Shown piece after piece: positions 1 to 8,659 of a stretch of 64,000 nt of DNA. The notes under the pieces are model-generated. The model saw only the letters and a list, made by a program, of their open reading frames with translations. It was not told the DNA's origin and did not search any database. This DNA is from Pontibacter russatus (lineage in GTDB: Bacteria; Bacteroidota; Bacteroidia; Cytophagales; Hymenobacteraceae): positions 2,497,001-2,561,000 of the forward strand of contig NZ_CP047984.1 in NCBI RefSeq assembly GCF_009931655.1, given 5' to 3'. A program made the position numbers and the translations under genes. Each line of letters opens with the position of its first letter. The first letter of the stretch is position 1.

Positions 1-113
1 CTAACTACCGTGTAGCAGCAGTTATCCCTTTTAGCCTTCCAAAATAGCAGGATAAACGGAACTGAACTACCGAATATACTATATATAATCTTATATATAA
101 ACAAGTTGCCACC
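1..113. repeat. Dispersed upstream repeat, copy 1 (before nuoD)
   Basis: This stretch aligns over about 110 bases with positions 43378-43493. The core at 60-85 is identical to 43432-43457 over 26 bases, and the flanks match with scattered substitutions and small gaps, including an AT-rich tail with two TATATA runs. Both copies lie just upstream of a plus-strand gene (nuoD here, an MFS transporter there), about 70-90 bases before the start codon. It could be a regulatory leader or a small mobile repeat; the function is unknown. Confidence 0.7.
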
Positions 114-202
114 GTTTATCATCCTAAGCCCGCCTTTTATACAGCCGACAACTTCCCGCTTCATAACTCCCGCATTTTTGCGAACTTTGCATATACCTCA
201 TC

Positions 203-1429
203 ATGCCTTACGGACCTTTGGAAACCAACACCATATATAAAGACTACCTGCTGCAGTCGGAGCCCAACAAGTTCAGCCTCGACAACCTGAGGGCGGGCGA
301 GATGATTGTGAACATGGGCCCGCAGCACCCGAGCACGCACGGCGTGCTGCGCCTGGAGGTGGTGACGGACGGGGAAATCATCACGGACGTGGCCCCGCAC
401 ATCGGCTACCTGCACCGCTGCTTCGAGAAGCACGCCGAGCACATGGCCTATAACCAAACCATTCCCTACGTGGACCGCATGGATTACCTGGCCGCCATGA
501 ACTCGGAGCACGTGTGGTGCATGGGCGTGGAGAAGCTGCTGGGCATCACGGACCAGATCCCGAAGCGGGTGGAGTATATACGCGTGCTGGTGGCCGAGCT
601 GAACCGCATCGCCTCGCACTTTGTGGCCATCGGCACCTACGGCATCGACATCGGCGCTTTCACGCCTTTCCTGTGGATGCTGCGCGACCGCGAGCACATC
701 CAGCGCCTGCTCGAGTGGACTTCCGGCGCCCGCATGCTCTACAATTATATATGGGTGGGCGGCTTGTATTATGATTTGCCCATCGGGTTTGAGAAGCGCT
801 GCCAGGAGTTCATCGATTACCTGAGGCCCAAGCTCGACGAGATTGACACGGTGCTGCTGGAGAACAGGATTTTTATTGACCGTACCGCCAACGTGGGCAT
901 CCTTCCGCTGGATGTGGCCATTAACTACGGCTGCTCCGGCCCCATGCTGCGCGGCTCCGGCCTGAAATACGACTTGCGCCGCGTGGACGGCTACAGCGTG
1001 TACCCGGAGTTGGAGTTTGATGTACCGACCGGCACCGGCCTGGTGGGCAGCGTGGGTGATTGCTGGGACCGCAACTACGTGCGGGCGCTGGAGTGCCGCG
1101 AGTCCGTCAAAATCATACAGCAGTGCCTCGACCGCCTGCAGGGCGACTATAAACGCACCCCCGATTTCGACCCGCAGGCGGCCTGCCCGAAGAAGCTCCG
1201 CACCACCGGCACGCAGGAACTTTACTTCCGGGGCGAAACCCCGCGCGGTGAGTTGGGCTACTTCTTCCGCACCACCGACCGCAGCGACGTGCCGTTCCGC
1301 TGCAAAGGCCGCTCTCCCTGCTTCTCCAACCTGTCGGTGCTGCACGAAATCGCCAAAGGATGTATGGTAGCGGATCTGATCGCCATTGTGGGCTCAGTGG
1401 ATATCGTGCTGGGCGAGCTGGACCGGTAG
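203..1429 (+). CDS. nuoD: NADH-quinone oxidoreductase subunit D
   Basis: NuoD (49-kDa subunit) is part of the peripheral Q module of respiratory complex I, where it helps form the quinone-binding site. The 408-residue protein has the family length, the N-terminal signature [11 protein letters not shown] at residues 38-48, the following GYLHR segment, and the C-terminal DIVLGELDR end. The ATG at 203 gives a normal N-terminus. No nuoC precedes it within 200 bases and no nuoE follows; the next gene is a PAP2 phosphatase 375 bases away. It therefore looks like a single-gene unit here, separate from at least the downstream nuo genes. A possible -7 box (AACTTTG) lies about 16 bases upstream of the start. 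The assignment is secure. Confidence 0.97.
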   Translation: MPYGPLETNTIYKDYLLQSEPNKFSLDNLRAGEMIVNMGPQHPSTHGVLRLEVVTDGEIITDVAPHIGYLHRCFEKHAEHMAYNQTIPYVDRMDYLAAMNSEHVWCMGVEKLLGITDQIPKRVEYIRVLVAELNRIASHFVAIGTYGIDIGAFTPFLWMLRDREHIQRLLEWTSGARMLYNYIWVGGLYYDLPIGFEKRCQEFIDYLRPKLDEIDTVLLENRIFIDRTANVGILPLDVAINYGCSGPMLRGSGLKYDLRRVDGYSVYPELEFDVPTGTGLVGSVGDCWDRNYVRALECRESVKIIQQCLDRLQGDYKRTPDFDPQAACPKKLRTTGTQELYFRGETPRGELGYFFRTTDRSDVPFRCKGRSPCFSNLSVLHEIAKGCMVADLIAIVGSVDIVLGELDR

Positions 1430-1804
1430 CTTCCATATATAAGCTGAGCTACTTTCTATATAGCGCGAGCCTCCTGACCTTTTCGGAAGTGAACTGTTCA
1501 AGATTGGCATATGACCTCCCCGTGACATCGCTCGGGACAGGCTGTAGGGACAGGTCGCGACCTGTCCACTCGTTGGCCTGTGGATGAAACGGAGGCGGCC
1601 AAAGTGACAATGAACCTTCATCCTTCAATCATACGCATCCTGTCCATCCCATAAATCCTGCAAATCCTGATTCAGACAGATTGGCCCGGGAACGACATCC
1701 AGACACGGGCCAGAAAGTCTAATTATATATAAATTGCGTGTATAACCCCGTTCCAACAGCACCCGTTAAGATTTAGTACATTCCCGAAAATTAACACAGG
1801 CTTC
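1430..1804. other. Intergenic region nuoD - PAP2 gene
   Basis: No gene is supported here. The stretch holds several TATATA sites near 1436, 1457 and 1723, and a GC-rich palindromic element at 1534-1567 described separately. No U-rich terminator hairpin was recognised after nuoD. Confidence 0.6.
1534..1567. repeat. Palindromic element with perfect 20-bp core
   Basis: Positions 1548-1567 form a perfect 20-base palindrome centred on TCGCGA (arms GGACAGGTCG/CGACCTGTCC). The heptad GGACAGG is also repeated directly just before it at 1535-1541. It lies in noncoding DNA between nuoD and the PAP2 gene. It resembles REP-type palindromes scattered in Bacteroidota genomes, but only one copy is seen in this window. 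Confidence 0.6.
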
Positions 1805-2677
1805 ATGATGCTTACCCCATTGCGGCATACCTATAAACTCAACAAGCTACTCACCGTCCATCTGCTCTGGCTGAGCATGCTGCTGAGCCCTGCCATGGCC
1901 GTGGCACAGGTGCAGCCCAGGCATACCACAAAGCCCGACACGGTAAAAATCCACGAGGAAGGCTTTGTTCCGCCGGATACCGTATTGCCGGGCCAGAAGC
2001 ACCCGTTTACCGAGGCGCAGCGCCTGGAGGGCCATAACGGGCGCTACCTGAAGCGGGCTGTGCTGCCGTCCGCCATTCTGATTGGTGCCGGCATCTACAC
2101 CATTCAGGACCGGGGCTTCATCAGCAGCTTCGACACCCGCGACGCCCGCAACAAGGTGCTCCCCGAGTTCGCCACCAGCGCCGACGACTTTATCATGCTG
2201 GCGCCGCTGGTCGGTCTATATGGCTTCAATTTGATTTCATCACAAAACCGCCACCAGTTGAGCCGCCAGACGCTCCTGCTGTTTTCCTCCGGCGTGCTTG
2301 CCTCGGCCATGGTGTGGCCCACCAAGAAATTCACCGACATCGACCGCCCAAACGGGAAACCGCATGCCTTTCCTTCGGGGCACACCGCCTACGCCTTCAC
2401 CATCGCCACGTTTATGGACAAGGAGTTCCGCCACAAAAGCCCGTGGGTGAGCGTGGCCAGCTACACGGTGGCCGGGGCGACGGGCGTGCTGCGCGTGCTC
2501 AACAACGCCCATTGGATGGCCGACGTGCTGGCCGGGGCCGGAGTGGGCATTCTCTCTGTGAACACGGTCTACTGGATACACGCCAAACTTACGCATGGCG
2601 GCGGCCTCAATACGGCTGTCATCCCTGTGATGCTGCCCGATGGCAGTCCGGGCGTGGGGCTGGTTTTACAGTTCTGA
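1805..2677 (+). CDS. PAP2-family membrane phosphatase
   Basis: This 290-residue protein is a type 2 phosphatidic acid phosphatase, which removes phosphate from lipid phosphates or polyprenyl diphosphates at the outer side of the inner membrane. All three catalytic motifs are visible: KKFTDIDRP (about 174-182), PSGH (190-193) and R230-x5-H236-x3-D240. A hydrophobic N-terminus (about residues 17-35, ending near AVAQ) looks like a signal peptide or anchor, and several more hydrophobic segments follow. The start could be the ATG at 1805 or the one directly after it. It stands alone between two noncoding regions and is closed by a strong terminator. The precise substrate cannot be told; undecaprenyl diphosphate or phosphatidylglycerol phosphate are possible. 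Confidence 0.9.
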   Translation: MMLTPLRHTYKLNKLLTVHLLWLSMLLSPAMAVAQVQPRHTTKPDTVKIHEEGFVPPDTVLPGQKHPFTEAQRLEGHNGRYLKRAVLPSAILIGAGIYTIQDRGFISSFDTRDARNKVLPEFATSADDFIMLAPLVGLYGFNLISSQNRHQLSRQTLLLFSSGVLASAMVWPTKKFTDIDRPNGKPHAFPSGHTAYAFTIATFMDKEFRHKSPWVSVASYTVAGATGVLRVLNNAHWMADVLAGAGVGILSVNTVYWIHAKLTHGGGLNTAVIPVMLPDGSPGVGLVLQF

Positions 2678-2704
2678 AAGGATAAAAGATTCTATATATC
2701 CCTG

Positions 2705-2744
2705 AAAAGGCGCTTCTTCCATAGCAGGAGGAAGCGCCTTTTTC
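2705..2744 (+). terminator. Rho-independent terminator after the PAP2 gene
   Basis: The stem AAAAGGCGCTTCTTCC / GGAAGCGCCTTTTT with a short loop is followed by a T run. It ends only 16 bases before the next start codon at 2761, so the downstream gene must be transcribed from a promoter that overlaps or directly follows this hairpin. Confidence 0.85.
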
Positions 2745-2760
2745 TTTTTATCTTTACCGG

Positions 2761-5199
2761 ATGCCACGACACCGTTTTCTCCTTGCGCTGCTGTATATAT
2801 GCTTTTTCGGGGCCGCCGCCTCGGCCCAAGTGCGGGAAATAAGCGGCGTGGTGCGCGACGCCCAGACGCGGGAAGCCTTGCCCTTTGTGAGCGTCACGGC
2901 CAACGACGGCGAAACGGGCACCACCACGAACCTGGACGGCATATATAGGCTGCGCCACCACCGCCCCATCACCAGTTTGCGCTTCAGCTATGTAGGCTAC
3001 GCGCCGCAGGTTATATCCCCTGATTCCGCTGGAACGATTACTATATACCTACAGCCCGCAGCGGCGCAGTTGCAGGAAGTGGTGGTGCGGGGCACCGGCG
3101 AGAACCCGGCGCACCGCATTATCCGGCTGGCGAACCAGAACCGCGACCGGCACCGCCCTGAAAACCTCCCGGCTTATACCTACCGCACCTACAACAAGTT
3201 CGTGCTGACCGCCACCGACGCCCGCGAACTGGACCTGAGTGACACGCTGCAGCTATCGCCCCAGGACTCGGCTTACCTGAAAATGCGTGACCTGCTCAGC
3301 AAACAGCATATGTTCCTGCTGGAGAGCGTGACCGATTATGCTTTTCTGCAGCCCAACCACACGAAAGAAACGATACTGGCCACCCGCGTGTCGGGGCTGC
3401 GGCAGCCGAGTTTTGGCATTGTGGCCGCCGAGGCCCGCGACTTTTCGGTGTATGACGACATGCCGCTATTCTTTGGCAAACGCTACCTCAGCCCCCTGAG
3501 CACGGGCAGCACCCGCAAGTATGACTTTGTGCTGCAGGAAACGAATGTGGTGGGTCAGGATACGGTCTTTATCATTTCTTTCAAACCAGAGCCAGGCACA
3601 AACTTCGACGGGCTGGAGGGCCTGCTCTATATAAACAGCGATGGCTGGGCCGTGCAGAACGTGCTGGCAAAGTCTGCCGCCGATGACGACAAGCGCGGGA
3701 TCGAACTGCAGCAGCAGTACGGACAGGTGGGGCCGCAGGGGCAGTGGTTCCCCAGCGAGCTGGACGTGGAGATCACGGTGCCGCAGGTCGTGCTGAAAGG
3801 GCACCAGCCTTTTGCGCACCTCCGCACCTACATCACCAACATCAACCTGAACCCAAACCTCCGAAAATCGTATTTTGGCGTGGTAGCGCTGCAGCAGAAG
3901 GCCGACGCGCACCTGCAGCCCGACAGCTACTTTCAGCAGTTCCGCCCCGATTCGCTTACCGCCCTGGAGCAAAACACCTACCAGCGCCTCGACAGCATCG
4001 GGAAGGCGCAGAAACTGGACCGCACCATCCGCTTTATGGAATACCTGACGGCCAAGCAAATTCCCATCGGCCCCATCAGCCTCGACCTGAAACGCCTGCT
4101 GCGCCTCAGCGCTTTTGAGGGGCTGCGCCTGGGTTTGGGGGCGCATACGAATGCTTTGCTGTCGGAGCGGTTTAGTGTTGGCGGCTACTGGGGATATGGT
4201 TTCCGGGATGAGGCGGCAAAGTACGGGGCCGATGCCGCTGTGGTGCTGCATCAGCCGTCAGAACTTCAATTAAAGGCCGCGTTTTTTGAGGATGTGCTGG
4301 AGCCCGGCGGCACCCGGCTGCCCTTCCGGCAGCGCAGCCTGCTCGGCGACTTACGGCCTGCCGTACTTCCCGACCTGGATTACACCACCCACAAAAGCGT
4401 GGCGCTGGCGGGCAGGCCGCTGCGCTACGGACAGGCACAGGTGATGCTGCGGCAGCAACAGCGCCGCCCCACGCTGGGCTATATAGCTTCCGACACGGCA
4501 GGCGGTGGAGCTGGGCCTATATATAACCTGACGGAGGCCGTGGTGAGTTTGCGTTATGCCCACGGCGAGAAATTTATGCGGCAGTTCAACCAGTTGATGC
4601 CGATGGGCGGCGAATACCCTGTGCTGTGGCTGCAATATACCCGCGGCATCGACGGGTTGCTGGACGGTGCATATGGCTACAACAAATACGATGTGCGGGC
4701 AGAGGCGTCTTTCCGGCACCGCACCTTCGGCGAGAGCAGCTTTACCCTGGCCGGAGGCTTGGTAGACGGCAAAGCTCCCCTTGTGAGCCTCTACAACGGT
4801 TCCGGCAGCTTCAACCCTGATTATGAGGTATATACCGGAGATGGTTTTGAGACGATGCAGCCCTACGAGTTCTTCTCCGACTGCTATGCCGCACTCTTTT
4901 TCTCCCAAAACCTGGGCAAGCGCCTGCTGCGCACCCGCTTCTTCAAACCAGATATCGTGCTGGTCACCAACATCGGCTTCGGTGATTTAAAACAGCCGGT
5001 GCAGGAGGCATGGCCACAGGAACCCGCTTTCCAGACGATGGAAAAGGGTTTTTTTGAGTCAGGTTTGCTGCTGAACAACATCATCAGCTCTCCTTTCTCC
5101 GGTATTGGCGTCGGGGCTATATATAGATTTGGCCCCTATGCGCTGGATGATGTAAAGGATAACCTGAAAATAAAGCTGACGCTTTCGATTGCGCTTTAG
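2761..5199 (+). CDS. DUF5686 outer-membrane protein with carboxypeptidase-like domain
   Basis: The 812-residue protein begins with a signal peptide (hydrophobic residues about 5-20, cleavage near ASAQ). It continues with a carboxypeptidase-regulatory-like beta-sandwich (about 25-100, with SGVVRDAQTREALPFVSV and the YVGYAPQ end). A long DUF5686 body rich in aromatic beta-strand segments follows and ends in a hydrophobic strand (LSIAL), as expected for an outer-membrane barrel. Such proteins are common in Bacteroidota and their function is not established. The ATG sits only four bases after a TATCTTTA box (2749-2756) and 16 bases after the previous terminator, so the mRNA may be leaderless. The gene stands alone. 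Confidence 0.85.
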   Translation: MPRHRFLLALLYICFFGAAASAQVREISGVVRDAQTREALPFVSVTANDGETGTTTNLDGIYRLRHHRPITSLRFSYVGYAPQVISPDSAGTITIYLQPAAAQLQEVVVRGTGENPAHRIIRLANQNRDRHRPENLPAYTYRTYNKFVLTATDARELDLSDTLQLSPQDSAYLKMRDLLSKQHMFLLESVTDYAFLQPNHTKETILATRVSGLRQPSFGIVAAEARDFSVYDDMPLFFGKRYLSPLSTGSTRKYDFVLQETNVVGQDTVFIISFKPEPGTNFDGLEGLLYINSDGWAVQNVLAKSAADDDKRGIELQQQYGQVGPQGQWFPSELDVEITVPQVVLKGHQPFAHLRTYITNINLNPNLRKSYFGVVALQQKADAHLQPDSYFQQFRPDSLTALEQNTYQRLDSIGKAQKLDRTIRFMEYLTAKQIPIGPISLDLKRLLRLSAFEGLRLGLGAHTNALLSERFSVGGYWGYGFRDEAAKYGADAAVVLHQPSELQLKAAFFEDVLEPGGTRLPFRQRSLLGDLRPAVLPDLDYTTHKSVALAGRPLRYGQAQVMLRQQQRRPTLGYIASDTAGGGAGPIYNLTEAVVSLRYAHGEKFMRQFNQLMPMGGEYPVLWLQYTRGIDGLLDGAYGYNKYDVRAEASFRHRTFGESSFTLAGGLVDGKAPLVSLYNGSGSFNPDYEVYTGDGFETMQPYEFFSDCYAALFFSQNLGKRLLRTRFFKPDIVLVTNIGFGDLKQPVQEAWPQEPAFQTMEKGFFESGLLLNNIISSPFSGIGVGAIYRFGPYALDDVKDNLKIKLTLSIAL

Positions 5200-5491
5200 C
5201 TCAATGAAGCGGTTTTCCGCTGCGGCTATATATGGCGCGGGTGTCTCCGCTCGTGCCTGCCACTCGGAAGAGTCTCCTTCCCACATCTTACTTCCTACGG
5301 TGATTGTTCTGGCAACTTGCCCACCAGAACCCCCTAATCAAGCCTGGGATTTTTCACCTACCAGGCTATTTTGGAAGCAACAGGAATGTGATAGCCCCGA
5401 TTGTGAAGCCGCCCCAATCATTCCCGCTGCCTCCGGGCAAACACTAACCCCGCCGTTCTAATTGTAGTATAGGGAGTAAACACATCTATAT
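5200..5491. other. Intergenic region without recognised features
   Basis: This 292-base stretch between the DUF5686 gene and nnr contains short open frames with no recognisable product and TATATA sites at about 5228 and 5486. No clear terminator or promoter was found. Confidence 0.5.
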
Positions 5492-7009
5492 ATGAAAATC
5501 CTTACCGCCGCACAGACCCGCGAAGCCGACGCATATACCATTAAAGAAGAGGGTATTCCCTCCGTTGACCTGATGGAGCGTGCTGCAAAGGCATTTACAG
5601 GCTGGTTTGAGAACAAATTTCAGCCTTCGGAGGAGGTGTTCATCTTCTGCGGACCCGGCAACAACGGCGGCGACGGACTGGCGATAGCCCGGCTGCTGCA
5701 CCAGCGGCACTACCAGGTGCAGGTATATATAGCCGGAGGCACTGACAAAACCTCTGCCGATTTCAGGACAAACCTGGAGCGGCTGCCCGGAGAGGTGAAG
5801 CGTCAGGAGATAAAAAAGGAGCAGGACTTTCCGGATCTCCCGCTTTGTGCCTGTGTGATCGATGCGCTGTTCGGTACCGGCCTTACGCGCCCTGTTACGG
5901 GGCTGTATGAGGAGGTGGTGGAACAGTTGAACAACAGCGGCGCCTGCCTCATTGCGGTGGATATACCCTCCGGCCTCTACACCGACAGCCAGTCGCCGGA
6001 GGCCAGCACCATCATCAAAGCCGACTACACCATCAGCTTCCAGCTGCCCAAACTCGCGTTCTTTTTGCCGCAGCACGAGGAGTTTGTGGGGGAATGGCAC
6101 GTGGTACCGATCGGGCTCAGTGAGCGCTATATAGCCAGCGTGAAAACAGACCTCTGCTACACCACCCGGCAGGATGTGCAGCACCTGCTGAAGCACCGGA
6201 AAAAATTCTCGCACAAGGGACTATATGGGCATGCGCTGCTGCTGGGCGGGGGATATGGCAAGATGGGGGCGGCCGTGCTGGCGGCAAAAGCCTGCCTGCG
6301 GAGCGGCGTGGGCCTTTTAACCGTCCATGCACCGGCGGCAGGGTACACGGTGCTGCAAACAGCGGTACCGGAGGCCATGACACTGACTGACCCGAACCGC
6401 CGATACCTTTCGGAACTGCCCGAGGAGATAGAAAAATTCAATGTGATTGGCGTTGGTCCGGGTATCGGCACCGCGCCTCCCACGAAAACGGCCATCGGGC
6501 AATTGCTGGCAACCGCCACACACCCGCTGGTGATAGACGCCGACGCTATCAACATCATAGCCGGCAGTGAGCGGCTGAAAGCGCAGATTCCGAAGAACAA
6601 GGTCATCTTTACGCCGCACCCCAAGGAGTTTGAGCGGCTGGCAGGCAAAACCGCCAACGACTACGAGCGCCTGGAGCGCCTTCGGGAGTTCTGCCGGCAG
6701 CACCAGTGCTATATCGCCCTCAAAGGCAGCCACACCGCCATCGGCACCCCAAGCGGCAACATCTTCTTTAACACCACCGGCAACCCCGGCATGGCGACAG
6801 GCGGCACCGGCGATGTGCTGACGGGCATCATCACGGCCCTGGTGGCACAGCACTACAGCCTGGAGGAGGCCTGCCTGCTGGGCGTATATGTACATGGGCT
6901 GGCAGGGGATATGGCCCTGCGCACGGTGGGCGCCATCAGTATGACCGCAACCGACCTGATCGACCACCTGCCGAAGGCTTTTATGTGCCTGCAGCAGCCT
7001 ATACCATAG
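5492..7009 (+). CDS. nnr: Bifunctional NAD(P)H-hydrate epimerase / ADP-dependent dehydratase
   Basis: This cytosolic repair enzyme turns damaged NADHX and NADPHX back into NAD(P)H. The N-terminal YjeF_N epimerase domain (about 1-215) has the GPGNNGGDG loop at 54-63. The C-terminal ribokinase-like YjeF_C dehydratase domain (about 230-500) has GNPGMATGGTGDVLTG near residue 430, which forms the ADP/anion-binding site. At 505 residues the two-domain fusion is full length. The ATG follows a CTATAT tract. The gene converges with the UbiA-like gene and overlaps its 3' end by 11 bases (6999-7009), so the two transcripts must be antisense at their ends. Confidence 0.96.
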   Translation: MKILTAAQTREADAYTIKEEGIPSVDLMERAAKAFTGWFENKFQPSEEVFIFCGPGNNGGDGLAIARLLHQRHYQVQVYIAGGTDKTSADFRTNLERLPGEVKRQEIKKEQDFPDLPLCACVIDALFGTGLTRPVTGLYEEVVEQLNNSGACLIAVDIPSGLYTDSQSPEASTIIKADYTISFQLPKLAFFLPQHEEFVGEWHVVPIGLSERYIASVKTDLCYTTRQDVQHLLKHRKKFSHKGLYGHALLLGGGYGKMGAAVLAAKACLRSGVGLLTVHAPAAGYTVLQTAVPEAMTLTDPNRRYLSELPEEIEKFNVIGVGPGIGTAPPTKTAIGQLLATATHPLVIDADAINIIAGSERLKAQIPKNKVIFTPHPKEFERLAGKTANDYERLERLREFCRQHQCYIALKGSHTAIGTPSGNIFFNTTGNPGMATGGTGDVLTGIITALVAQHYSLEEACLLGVYVHGLAGDMALRTVGAISMTATDLIDHLPKAFMCLQQPIP

Positions 7010-7907
7010 CCAGGTACACCATGCCCGCGTGCAGCAGCATGGCTCCATCAACCAACAGGGCGTAATATATCCGTGGTTTGTTTTCAGAGGAAAGCGACAC
7101 CACCACGGCAGCGGCGGCGGCACTGCTTAGCAGCGCCCACAGCACTACGCCCTGCTCGGTGCCCAGCAAAACCAGCATATATAAAAACAGCAGCCCCAGC
7201 GAGAGCAGCCTGGTGTTGCGCACGCCTATCCAACCGGGGATGGTGAGGGTGTTGGTGGTGCGGTCGTAGGTATAGTCCCGGATGTCGAAAAGCAGGGCTA
7301 GGGCCAGTATGAACAGGAAGCGGCGCAGGAAGAGCTGCAGCGCCTCCGGCTCCCACACCGCCATGCCCGCGTGCATCAGCGGGAAAAGCGCCGTCACCAC
7401 CGCCCACACATAGGCAATCAAAAACACTTTCAGCAGCGGCACGCTCCGCAGCGGCCTCACCGTTTTCGCCTTATATACAATGGGCACGGTATACCCGATG
7501 GAAATAAGCGCGAGGTGCAGCATCAGCCAGATGTTCATCTGTAGCCCAAACCCTATATAAACCACCGCGGCAGCGGCAATACTGACGGTGCCCAGCACCG
7601 CCAGCAGCCTCTTGTTGCGCTGGCTGAAGACGGCGCTGTGCCTGTCGGAGGCTTGCCGTGGGTGGCGCAGCACACTCTGCACGCTGCTCAGGTTATAGGT
7701 GAACAGAGTAGCCAGGAAAGCGAACACCGCCATGGGCAGCGATACCGGCAGCCTGGCCAGCAGGTAGGTTTCCACCGTCAGGCTGAAGGCGCAGCACGAA
7801 ATGAACACGCTGCTGTAGAGCAGCCAGCCGAGGACGCGCTCCACCGGCGTGTACGGTATTGCCCCTGCCGCGCGGTCGCTCATGCCCATGCTTCTGTTCT
7901 GCTCCAT
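6999..7907 (-). CDS. UbiA-like integral membrane protein
   Basis: The 302-residue protein has about eight hydrophobic helices and the overall look of a UbiA-superfamily prenyltransferase. The motif DIRDYTYDRTTNTLTIP near residue 208 fits the second Asp-rich motif of the family. The first motif (normally NDxxDxxxD) is replaced by a YNLSSVQSV segment without acidic residues. It may therefore be an inactive or diverged member, and its substrate cannot be inferred. The gene lies downstream of ppa on the same strand but after a terminator hairpin, and it overlaps the 3' end of nnr by 11 bases. Confidence 0.7.
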   Translation of the reverse strand: MEQNRSMGMSDRAAGAIPYTPVERVLGWLLYSSVFISCCAFSLTVETYLLARLPVSLPMAVFAFLATLFTYNLSSVQSVLRHPRQASDRHSAVFSQRNKRLLAVLGTVSIAAAAVVYIGFGLQMNIWLMLHLALISIGYTVPIVYKAKTVRPLRSVPLLKVFLIAYVWAVVTALFPLMHAGMAVWEPEALQLFLRRFLFILALALLFDIRDYTYDRTTNTLTIPGWIGVRNTRLLSLGLLFLYMLVLLGTEQGVVLWALLSSAAAAAVVVSLSSENKPRIYYALLVDGAMLLHAGMVYLAMV

Positions 7908-7970
7908 CTTACATGCAATTACGCAACAAATCCTTCTTCATTCAAATAGCGGCGCACCTGCCACAAAACA

Positions 7971-8005
7971 AAAAGCCCGGCACAGAGGTATCCGTGCCGG
8001 GCTTT
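7971..8005 (-). terminator. Terminator after ppa
   Basis: On the minus strand, AAAGCCCGGCAC and GTGCCGGGCTTT form a stem followed by a short T run (TTTTTGTTTTG). It lies 20 bases after the ppa stop codon. Confidence 0.85.
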
Positions 8006-8024
8006 ACAGGAAAAATAACTTGTG

Positions 8025-8597
8025 TTACAGTGCCCGCTCTTTCTTCTGAGGCTCCCCAAAGGTCGTGTTGTACAGCTCGATGCTGTCCTGGATAATCTTG
8101 TAGGCGTGCTCACGGCCCAGAAACTGCTCCACGATCACTTCTTTTTGCTCCAGCTTCTTGTAATCCTCAAAGAAGCGGCGCATTTCCAGCAGGGTGTGTG
8201 GCGGCAGTTCCGATATATCGTTGATGTGGCGCACCGACATGTCGTTGTTGGCGACCGCGATGATCTTGTCGTCTTCCTCGTTGTTGTCGATCATCTGCAT
8301 CACCCCGATCACCTTGGCGTCGATCAGGCACATGGGCTGCACGTCGATGGAGCAGATCACCAGGATGTCGAGCGGGTCTTTGTCGTCGCAGTACGTCTGC
8401 GGGATAAAGCCGTAGTTGGCCGGGTAGTGGATGGAGGAGAAAAGCACCCGGTCCAGCTTCAGCATGCCGCTTTCCTTGTCCAGCTCGTATTTTGCTTTAG
8501 ACCCCTTGGGTATTTCGATGATGGCCGATAATACCGCTGGCGCCTCGTCCCCGTAGCTCACACTGTGCCATGGGTTGCTGTTGTCTGTATTGTTCAT
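8025..8597 (-). CDS. ppa: Inorganic pyrophosphatase (family I)
   Basis: This soluble enzyme splits pyrophosphate to phosphate and so drives nucleic acid and lipid synthesis. The 190-residue sequence shows the family I pattern: [14 protein letters not shown] near the N-terminus, [23 protein letters not shown] with the metal-binding Asp residues, and the later [12 protein letters not shown] segment. The start ATG at 8597 gives a compact N-terminus. The gene follows pafA on the same strand with 62 bases between them containing a hairpin, and ends in a terminator. Pairing with a phosphatase suggests a phosphate theme, but co-transcription is unproven. Confidence 0.95.
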   Translation of the reverse strand: MNNTDNSNPWHSVSYGDEAPAVLSAIIEIPKGSKAKYELDKESGMLKLDRVLFSSIHYPANYGFIPQTYCDDKDPLDILVICSIDVQPMCLIDAKVIGVMQMIDNNEEDDKIIAVANNDMSVRHINDISELPPHTLLEMRRFFEDYKKLEQKEVIVEQFLGREHAYKIIQDSIELYNTTFGEPQKKERAL

Positions 8598-8620
8598 TAG
8601 TATGCTTTATTTTAGGTTAC

Positions 8621-8650
8621 GCGCCCCATGCACATGCTGTGCCGGGGCGC
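8621..8650 (-). other. Hairpin between pafA and ppa
   Basis: GCGCCCC at 8621-8627 pairs with GGGGCGC at 8644-8650, and a smaller GCACA/TGTGC stem lies inside the loop. There is no T run on the minus strand, so it looks more like an intercistronic processing or stabilising hairpin than a terminator. Confidence 0.45.
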
Positions 8651-8659
8651 ACTGTCTTT

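Noticed and set aside
5189..5461. 90-codon open frame in the gap before nnr
   Set aside because: Overlaps the end of the DUF5686 gene in another frame; composition and Cys/Pro-rich product do not look like a protein.
8621..8650. Rho-independent terminator of pafA
   Set aside because: The stem is present but no T run follows on the minus strand.
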